From Betaproteobacteria bacterium (GTDB taxonomy: Bacteria > Pseudomonadota > Gammaproteobacteria > Burkholderiales > Burkholderiaceae_C), in contig JABCYW010000012.1 of the NCBI GenBank assembly GCA_013289985.1, positions 1-64,000 on the forward strand: 64,000 nucleotides of DNA, given 5' to 3'. Shown here piece after piece: positions 58,464-64,000 of this stretch; the stretch's first letter is position 1; the number at the start of each line of letters is the position of its first letter. Under the pieces are notes generated by a model, which saw only the letters and a program-made list of their open reading frames with translations, was not told the origin of the DNA and did no database searches. The position numbers and the translations under genes are program-made.

Positions 58464-58491
58464 TTCAATAATTCCATTATTCTGGTATTAT
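58464..58491 (+). promoter_or_regulatory. Promoter/operator of the ars operon
   Basis: TTCAAT (58464-58469), 16 bp, TATTAT (58486-58491). The spacer region holds the inverted repeat AATAAT-TCC-ATTATT (58467-58481), a fitting ArsR operator. The predicted start of transcription is at the arsR ATG, so the message could be leaderless. Confidence 0.55.
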
Positions 58492-58497
58492 GGATAG

Positions 58498-58821
58498 ATG
58501 AACGAAGACCAGGTCATCAGGGCGCTCGCGGCCCTGGCCCATCCGGTGCGGCTCAAGGCCTTCCGCGCGCTCGTTGTCTCCGGGCCGCAAGGCCTGACGC
58601 CCGGCGTCATGCAGGAGGGCCTGGGCATCCCGGCCACCACGCTGTCCTTCCACCTGAAGGAGCTCGCGTCGGCCGGGCTCGTGACCCAGGAGCGCGCCAG
58701 CCGCAACCTGCTCTACCGGGCCGCCTACGACCAGATGAACGGCCTGCTCGGCTACCTCACCGAGAACTGTTGCGCCGGCACGGCCTGCGCCCTGCCTTCG
58801 TCGCCGGCCGCCTGCTGCTGA
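58498..58821 (+). CDS. arsR: ArsR family arsenic-responsive repressor
   Basis: 107 residues, winged-helix HTH (about 5-85; LAHPVRLKAFRAL and TTLSFHLKELASAGLV). Cysteines are at the C-terminal end: Cys91, Cys92 and Cys97 (ENCCAGTAC), plus Cys106/107. This places the As(III) site away from the classical CxC of the E. coli protein, as in the ArsR type found with arsI or aqpS operons. It likely represses its own operon from the AT-rich palindrome just upstream. First gene of arsR-arsI-aqpS-arsC. Confidence 0.88.
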   Translation: MNEDQVIRALAALAHPVRLKAFRALVVSGPQGLTPGVMQEGLGIPATTLSFHLKELASAGLVTQERASRNLLYRAAYDQMNGLLGYLTENCCAGTACALPSSPAACC

Positions 58822-58846
58822 CTCTTCCACCGCCAAGGAGATCGCC

Positions 58847-59332
58847 ATGAAACGCTTCCACATCCACGCCCACGTCGCCGACCTCGAGGCAAGCATCGCC
58901 TTCTACTCGAGGATGTTCGCGACCGAGCCGACCCGCATCGAAGTCGACTACGCGAAATGGATGCTCGACGACCCGCGCATCAACTTCGCGATCTCCACCC
59001 GCGGCAGCAAGCTCGGCGTCGACCATCTCGGCATCCAGACGGACACCGAGGCGGAACTGGTCGCCTTGAAGGCGCAGGCCGAAGCCGCGGATCTGACGCT
59101 GGCGGACGTGGGCGAGGCCAGCTGCTGCTATGCCCGCAGCGACAAGTACTGGGTCACCGACCCGCAAGGCATCGCCTGGGAGCAGTTCCACACGCTGGGC
59201 AACATTCCGGTGTTCAGCGAGGCCTCGCCTGCAGGCCAGGAGGCCGAGGCTGCCTGCTGCGCGGGCAGCACGCCGCGCGGCAAGGCCATCGGCATCCCGG
59301 TCAAGGGCGCGGCCGGCACCTCGTGCTGCTGA
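58847..59332 (+). CDS. arsI: ArsI/CadI-type VOC protein, putative C-As lyase
   Basis: 161 residues, vicinal-oxygen-chelate fold. Candidate iron ligands are His5 (or His7), His60 and Glu112; the vicinal cysteines Cys93-Cys94 in ASCCYARSDKYWVTDPQG correspond to those that bind organoarsenicals in ArsI. The tail has three more cysteines pairs/ends (AACCAG, TSCC). ArsI splits methyl-arsenite or aromatic arsenicals with O2. CadI-type metal protection is the alternative. Second gene of the ars operon. Confidence 0.8.
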   Translation: MKRFHIHAHVADLEASIAFYSRMFATEPTRIEVDYAKWMLDDPRINFAISTRGSKLGVDHLGIQTDTEAELVALKAQAEAADLTLADVGEASCCYARSDKYWVTDPQGIAWEQFHTLGNIPVFSEASPAGQEAEAACCAGSTPRGKAIGIPVKGAAGTSCC

Positions 59333-59337
59333 GCCGC

Positions 59338-60003
59338 ATGGACGCCGACTTTCCGACGTCACGCCGGCTGATCGCCGAAGGGCTGGGGACGGCCCTGCTG
59401 CTCGCGATCGTCATCGGCTCGGGCATCATGGCCCAGCGCCTGGCCGGCGGCAACGTCGCCCTCGCGCTGCTGGCCAACACGCTGGCCACCGTCGGCGGCC
59501 TGCTGGTGCTCATCGAGGTGTTCGGCCCGGTCAGCGGCGCGCACTTCAATCCGGCGGTGTCGCTCGTGATGGCCAGCCGCGGCCAGCTGGCGTGGGCGCT
59601 GCTGCTGCCCTACGTCGCGGTGCAACTGCTGGGCGCGGTATCGGGCGCCTGGCTGGCGCACGCCATGTTCGACATGCCCATCGTGCAGTTGTCGACCAGG
59701 CTGCGCAGCGGCACGGGTCAATGGATCGCGGAAGGCGTCGCCAGCTTCGGCCTCGTGATGGTCATCCTGCGCGCGCCCGCGACGCGCGTCTCCGCCCTGG
59801 TCGCGGCCTGGATCGGCGCCGCCTACTGGTTCACGGCGTCGACGTCCTTCGCCAATCCGGCCGCGGTCTTCGGCCGGATGTTCAGCGACAGCTTCGCGGG
59901 CATAGCGCCGTCCAGCGCCCTCGGCTTCGTCGCGGCGGAGCTGGCGGGCGCGGCGCTCGCCGTGGCGGCGCACGGCTATTTCACGGAGACGATCCATGCC
60001 TGA
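59338..60003 (+). CDS. aqpS: Aquaglyceroporin (AqpS type)
   Basis: 221 residues, about six transmembrane helices with two half-helices: NPA at 71-73 (HFNPAVSL) and NPA at 173-175 (FANPAAVFGRMF). In ars operons such channels let As(III) made by ArsC leak out down its gradient, replacing an ArsB/Acr3 pump. Neither arsB nor acr3 is present here, which supports that role. The ATG at 59338 lies 5 bp after arsI; its end overlaps arsC by 8 bp. Confidence 0.85.
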   Translation: MDADFPTSRRLIAEGLGTALLLAIVIGSGIMAQRLAGGNVALALLANTLATVGGLLVLIEVFGPVSGAHFNPAVSLVMASRGQLAWALLLPYVAVQLLGAVSGAWLAHAMFDMPIVQLSTRLRSGTGQWIAEGVASFGLVMVILRAPATRVSALVAAWIGAAYWFTASTSFANPAAVFGRMFSDSFAGIAPSSALGFVAAELAGAALAVAAHGYFTETIHA

Positions 60004-60418
60004 AGTCACGATCTTCCACAACCCGGCGTGCGGCACCTCGCGCAACGTGCTGGGCCTCATCCGCCATGCCGGCATCGAGCCGCTGGTCATCGAGTACCTG
60101 AAGACCCCGCCGACCCGGGAACGGCTCCGCGCGCTCGTGGCGGCGATGGGCATCGGCGTTCGCGAGCTGCTCCGCGAGAAGGGCACGCCCTACGCGGAGC
60201 TCGATCTCGGCAACCCGAAATGGAGCGACGAGGATCTTCTCGACTTCATCGTGCGGCACCCCCTCCTCATGAATCGCCCGGTCGTCGAGACGAGCCTCGG
60301 AACCAGGCTCTGCCGGCCGTCAGAGGCCGTGCTCGAGCTGCTGCCGGTCGGCAAGCTGCCGCCGTTCACGAAGGAGGACGGCGAGATCGTCGAGGACAAC
60401 GGCGCACGGCGCGCCTGA
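59996..60418 (+). CDS. arsC: Arsenate reductase (glutaredoxin-dependent)
   Basis: 140 residues, thioredoxin-like ArsC fold. The catalytic Cys12 lies in HNPACGTSRN, and Arg60, Arg94 and Arg107 have the same numbers as the substrate arginines of the E. coli plasmid ArsC. It reduces As(V) to As(III) with glutathione and glutaredoxin. Overlaps aqpS by 8 bp; last gene of the operon. Confidence 0.93.
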   Translation: MPEVTIFHNPACGTSRNVLGLIRHAGIEPLVIEYLKTPPTRERLRALVAAMGIGVRELLREKGTPYAELDLGNPKWSDEDLLDFIVRHPLLMNRPVVETSLGTRLCRPSEAVLELLPVGKLPPFTKEDGEIVEDNGARRA

Positions 60419-60527
60419 TCCTCGCTGGTGGCGCGCCGCGGGCGGGAAAACCGGGGCCGGGCCGAGTGCCGCGCGATGGCATGATCGCGCCACTGTCGAG
60501 CAAGCTCCGGGCATCACCCTCCCTTCC

Positions 60528-63104
60528 GTGCGACCGTCCTCCCCGCCCTCCCGCGCCGCGGCGCTCCGGCTCAGCCTGGGCGTTGCGGCCATGCTGCTGG
60601 TCGCCGCGCTCGCCGACCCGTCGGGCATCTTCGCCTGGGTCGGATGGACCGGCTCGCCGGTCGCGGCCACGTGGTGGTGGGCGCCCTACGTCGTGCAGGT
60701 GCCGGCGATCCTGGCGATCGTCCACGTGGGCGCGCTCTGGAGCGCCTCGGGGTCCGCGGCGCTCTCCCGATCGCGCACGTTCTTCGGTGGCTGGGCGCTG
60801 GCCACGCTCGCCGCGGGCATCGGCGCGGTGCTGCACGCGCTGTGCGTGCTGCTGCCCCTGGCCTGGCACGGCGTCTACGTGATCGGCTGGGGCCCCACCT
60901 GGGGCTTCGTGCTCTGGAGCAGCGGGTACGCCGCGCTGAAGATGGCACTGGTGGGATGGCTTCCCGCGCTGCTGGCGAGCGTGGGGCGGCGCGAGCCGGC
61001 GGGCGTCGTCTCCGCGCGCCCGCGGCCGGACGGCGCGACGCGCGAGCGCCTGGGCACGGGCCTCGCGGCGCTGGCCATCGCGCTGCTCGCGCCCTGGCTC
61101 GCCGCGCATTGGTGGCAAGGCGCGCCGCTGGGCTTCACCCGCGACGCGGGCGCCCCGCTGCTGGCACCGACGCCGGCGAGCGGCGCGGGCCTCGCGGCGC
61201 TCGCCCTCGTGGTGCTCGCCGCCCTGCTGCGCCGGGGCCTCGCGCGCCGCCTCGCCGACGCGCCGCTGGACGATGCGCGCGCGACCTTCGCCGCCGGCGC
61301 GATCGCGGGCGTCGGCGCCGTCGCGGGGCTGTGGCTCGTCCAGGCGCTCGCGCTGCTCCCGTCGCTGCGGGCCCACGCCGTGCATCCGGACTCGTGGTGG
61401 ATGCCCACGCTGTTCGTCCGCGCCGTGGACGCCGCGTCGTTCGCGCTGGTCGTGGCCTTCGTCGCGGGCGCCGGCGCCGTGGCGGCGGGCGCTGTGCAGC
61501 GCGCGTGCCCGCGGCGCGCCGAGGGTGCGCTCCGCATCGCCGGCGTCGTGGCCTTCCTGGCGGCGGTGGGCCTCGAATACGGCGCGCCCGCCCCGCCGGC
61601 GTCCGCGCCGATTCCGGCCATCGCGCAACCCTCGTCCGCGGATGCCGGCGCGCCGTCGCCCCTGTCCGTGCGCACCGGTCCCGCCGGCCCGCAGATCGTC
61701 GACGCGAGCGGCGCGCGCATCACGCTGCGCGGCGTCAACATCAACCAGCTGGGCGAGTACTTCCGGCGCGACCCGGCGCTGCCCGCGGTGCAGCCGCTCG
61801 CCGAGCAGGACTTAACGGACATCGCCGCGCTGGGCATGAACGTGGTGCGCCTGACGCTGTCGTGGTCGCTGCTGGAGCCCGAGCGCGGCCAGGTCTCGCG
61901 GCCCTACCTGGCGCGCATCCGCCAGGCGCTCGCGTGGGCCAGGGCGCATCGCGTCCGCGTGCTGCTGGACATGCACCAGGACGGCTGGGGCGCGCACGTG
62001 GCGGCCGCGCCCGGCACGCGCTGCCGCGCGGGCACCGAGCCCATGACCGGCTGGGACGGCGCGCCGGCCTGGGCCACGCTCGCCGACGCCACGCCGCCCT
62101 GCATGGTGACGGGCCGCGACCTCGCGCCCAACGTCTCGCGCGCCTTCCAGTCGTTCTACGTCGACCGCGACGGCATCCAGTCGCACCTGGTGCACTGCTG
62201 GCAGGTGCTGGCCGCCGAGTTCGGCGACGACGCCACCGTGGCCGGCTACGACCTGCTCAACGAGCCCAACTTCGGCGAATCGCCGCCGCTCGCCTCGACC
62301 CTGCTGCTGGCCAACTACCACGCGCGCAGCATCGCCGCGATCCGCGCGGGCGAGGCGCAGCGCCCCGGCGGCTTCGCCCACCTGGTGCTGATCGAGCCCA
62401 GCATCATCTGGAGCGGCTTCGGCATCGACAACCTGCCGCCGCGCGGCTTCACCGGCGACACGCAGCTGGTGTTCTCGCCGCACCTGTACAACGAGTCCAT
62501 CACCGCCGACCAGGATCTCGGCCTGACGCTGGTGTCGGTGGAGCGCGGCGTCGCGCTGGCCCAGGCCGCCGCGGCGCAGCTCGGCGCGCCGCTCTGGATC
62601 GGCGAATGGGGCTACTTCCGGGCGCCGGTGCTCGACGCGCCGCTGATGCTGCGATCGGCCGACGCCGAGGACACGTCGACGATGGGCTCCACGTTCTGGG
62701 TCTGGAAGCAGGGCTGCAGCGACCCGCACGTCTGGCCCGGCGCGGTGGCGGGCAACGTGCGGCTATTGTCCTGCCCGCAGGGCGCCGACATCGGCACCGC
62801 CACCGCGCTCACGCGCGTGCTGGCGCGTCCGTACGTGCGCCTGTCCGCCGACGCCGGCGCGCGCCTGCTCGCGAGCGCCGACCGGCTGGTGCTGGAGGGC
62901 GACGGCGCCGGCGCGGGCCACGGCTGCGCGCTGCAGCTGTGGGTGCCGGGCGATGCGGCGCCTCAGGTGACGGCGGTCGCCGGCATGAGCGCGCCGCAGC
63001 TCACGCGCCAGGCACCCGGCGGCGCCACGCTGGGCGCGAGCGGCGGCTGGCTGGTCGATGCCTGCCTGGCCGGCGGCGCGTGGCGCCTGCAACTGCGACG
63101 TTGA
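60528..63104 (+). CDS. Polytopic membrane protein fused to an endoglycoceramidase-like GH5 domain
   Basis: 858 residues from a GTG start. The first ~345 residues contain about eight to nine hydrophobic helices; a Pro/Ala linker leads to a GH5 domain (about 380-760). Its landmarks are LRGVNINQLGEYF, VRLTLSWSLLEPERG, LLDMHQDGWG, the acid/base Glu in YDLLNEPNFG (about 580) and the nucleophile Glu in IGEWGYF (693). These match endoglycoceramidase-like enzymes, which cleave glycans from sphingolipid head groups. Secreted relatives have a signal peptide; this one has a membrane module. Substrate unknown. It stands alone, 109 bp after arsC. Confidence 0.78.
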   Translation: MRPSSPPSRAAALRLSLGVAAMLLVAALADPSGIFAWVGWTGSPVAATWWWAPYVVQVPAILAIVHVGALWSASGSAALSRSRTFFGGWALATLAAGIGAVLHALCVLLPLAWHGVYVIGWGPTWGFVLWSSGYAALKMALVGWLPALLASVGRREPAGVVSARPRPDGATRERLGTGLAALAIALLAPWLAAHWWQGAPLGFTRDAGAPLLAPTPASGAGLAALALVVLAALLRRGLARRLADAPLDDARATFAAGAIAGVGAVAGLWLVQALALLPSLRAHAVHPDSWWMPTLFVRAVDAASFALVVAFVAGAGAVAAGAVQRACPRRAEGALRIAGVVAFLAAVGLEYGAPAPPASAPIPAIAQPSSADAGAPSPLSVRTGPAGPQIVDASGARITLRGVNINQLGEYFRRDPALPAVQPLAEQDLTDIAALGMNVVRLTLSWSLLEPERGQVSRPYLARIRQALAWARAHRVRVLLDMHQDGWGAHVAAAPGTRCRAGTEPMTGWDGAPAWATLADATPPCMVTGRDLAPNVSRAFQSFYVDRDGIQSHLVHCWQVLAAEFGDDATVAGYDLLNEPNFGESPPLASTLLLANYHARSIAAIRAGEAQRPGGFAHLVLIEPSIIWSGFGIDNLPPRGFTGDTQLVFSPHLYNESITADQDLGLTLVSVERGVALAQAAAAQLGAPLWIGEWGYFRAPVLDAPLMLRSADAEDTSTMGSTFWVWKQGCSDPHVWPGAVAGNVRLLSCPQGADIGTATALTRVLARPYVRLSADAGARLLASADRLVLEGDGAGAGHGCALQLWVPGDAAPQVTAVAGMSAPQLTRQAPGGATLGASGGWLVDACLAGGAWRLQLRR

Positions 63105-63147
63105 GATGCCGGCGCCGCACTTCGGCCCGACGCGCCGAATGCGCTCG

Positions 63148-63747
63148 TCAGGCGCCGTCCAGCGCGGTATTGACCGTCTCGACGAACAGCCCTGGCTCCA
63201 CCGGCTTGGACAGCAGCGTCACGCCGGGCGGGAGCCCGCCCAGCCTGTCGACATGGGCGGCCGAATGCGCGGACACCGCCACGATGGCCGGCGGCCGCGC
63301 GGCGCCCTGGCCGGACAGGTGGCGGATCATCTCGACGCCGTCCATGTGGGGCATCGTGATGTCGGTGACGATCAGGTCGGGCATGGCCTTGCCCACCTCG
63401 ATCAGCGCGTCGAAGCCGTTGGGGGCCACGACGATGCGCGCGCCCGGCGCGGCCATCTCCACCAGCGCGCACAACAGGTCGCGGTCGTCGGCGTTGTCGT
63501 CCACCACCAGCACCGAGAACGGCACCACCGCCTCGGTGGCCTCGCCCCCGCGCTGCTGCATCTGGGCGCGGATGAAGGCCTCGGCGCTGTCGGCGTCGAT
63601 GCGGCGATGGCCGCCCACGGTCTTCCAGGCCTTCAGGTGCCCGAGATCGACCCAGCGCTGGACGGTGGGCACCGACACGCCGAGCCGGCGCGCCAGGTCG
63701 GCCGTGGAATAGGAAGGCGGACCCTGCGGGCGACGGGAGGTGGGCAT
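63148..63747 (-). CDS. HTH (MerR/BldC-like)-receiver fusion protein
   Basis: 199 residues. An N-terminal HTH of the excisionase/BldC type (about 12-60: YSTADLARRLGVSVPTVQRWVDLGHLKAWKTVGGHRRI) is joined to a receiver domain (about 78-195) with VVDDNADDRD, phospho-acceptor Asp129 (VTDITMPHMDG) and Lys in LLSKPVEP. Response regulators usually carry the receiver first; here the DNA-binding domain is N-terminal. The partner kinase may be the HPt protein beginning at 63795. Confidence 0.82.
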   Translation of the reverse strand: MPTSRRPQGPPSYSTADLARRLGVSVPTVQRWVDLGHLKAWKTVGGHRRIDADSAEAFIRAQMQQRGGEATEAVVPFSVLVVDDNADDRDLLCALVEMAAPGARIVVAPNGFDALIEVGKAMPDLIVTDITMPHMDGVEMIRHLSGQGAARPPAIVAVSAHSAAHVDRLGGLPPGVTLLSKPVEPGLFVETVNTALDGA

Positions 63748-63794
63748 CGGGCCAGTTTAGCCAGAACGCCGCAGCCAACGCACGATTTCGTGCC

Positions 63795-64000
63795 TCAGGG
63801 CGTCGCGCGTTCAGGGGAGGCCATGTACCCGGCCACCGCGGCGTCCACCTCGAGCTGCATCGCCTCCATGCGGTCGAGCAGGGCGCGCCAGCGCTCCGGG
63901 GCGCCGAGATCGATCGCGTCGTGCAGCTCGCGCGCCAGCTCGGCCAGCGCCGGCGCGCCGACCATCGACGCGGTGGACACGAGCGTGTGGGCGGCGCGCG
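63795..64000 (-). CDS. HPt-domain protein, C-terminal part (truncated by window edge)
   Basis: Only the last 68 codons are visible; the frame remains open to the window edge. The sequence RAAHTLVSTASMVGAPALAELARELHDAI is an HPt phosphotransfer motif with the phospho-histidine in AAHTL. It is probably the tail of a hybrid histidine kinase. Being upstream of the HTH-receiver gene (47 bp apart, same strand), it is a plausible phosphate donor to it. Confidence 0.75.
   Translation of the reverse strand, partial: RAAHTLVSTASMVGAPALAELARELHDAIDLGAPERWRALLDRMEAMQLEVDAAVAGYMASPERATP

Overview
The window looks like core chromosome of a high-GC betaproteobacterium of the order Burkholderiales. The signs are neighbourhoods typical of that order (rhodanese-grxC-secB-gpsA, yqgE-ruvX-pyrR-pyrB-pyrC', rubA/thiD-hemL, aroQ-accB-accC-prmA-DUF3426, pilS-pilR, an AlgP/histone H1-like AKKPA-repeat protein next to nrdAB). 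The protein sequences suggest the Rubrivivax/Leptothrix/Roseateles part of the order, but this is inference from gene content, not a database result.

Layout. 0-9 kb: the N-terminus of cytochrome oxidase subunit II, a BioC-like methyltransferase divergent from comF, trmL, a four-gene operon (membrane rhodanese, glutaredoxin, SecB, GpsA), gpmA, a LysR regulator divergent from an MFS exporter, and a PlsC-type acyltransferase. 9-13 kb: a tightly overlapping minus-strand operon yqgE-ruvX-pyrR-pyrB-pyrC', in which the dihydroorotase has lost its metal ligands; a 33-codon stub of a photolyase gene lies just upstream. 13-25 kb: a diguanylate cyclase and a Pil-Chp type chemosensory operon (pilG-pilH-pilI-pilJ-chpA) controlling type IV pili, led by a rubredoxin gene. 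25-44 kb: plus-strand housekeeping genes (thiD, hemL, yeaD, mpl, yqiA, a PEP-CTERM-like secreted protein, an RNase II family enzyme, a TonB-like protein, aroE, mtgA, a TlpA-like thioredoxin, aroQ-accBC-prmA, a DUF3426 protein, a PfkB kinase). 43.5-50 kb: yggU, the histone H1-like gene and the class I ribonucleotide reductase genes nrdA and nrdB, with a pair of NrdR-like boxes far upstream of nrdA. 49.6-58 kb: ampD, pilR-pilS, a small zinc-ribbon-like protein, a CcsA/HemX-type protein, ffh, a periplasmic peroxiredoxin and ftsY.

The most accessory-looking part begins at the tRNA-Met gene at 58.2 kb. Immediately after the tRNA and its terminator lies a compact arsenic operon: arsR, an ArsI/CadI-type C-As lyase, an aquaglyceroporin (AqpS type) and a glutaredoxin-linked arsenate reductase. 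It is followed by a large membrane protein fused to an endoglycoceramidase-like GH5 domain, a HTH-response-regulator fusion, and the C-terminus of an HPt protein at the window edge.

Genes that work together: PilG/H/I/J/ChpA and PilS/PilR both act on type IV pili; Ffh and FtsY form the SRP targeting pair; PyrB and the inactive PyrC' probably form one aspartate transcarbamoylase complex; GrxC could supply electrons for ArsC. No CRISPR array, intact insertion sequence or prophage was seen. Most of the window is ordinary; the findings concern regulatory sites, decayed or fused genes, and the tRNA-linked segment.
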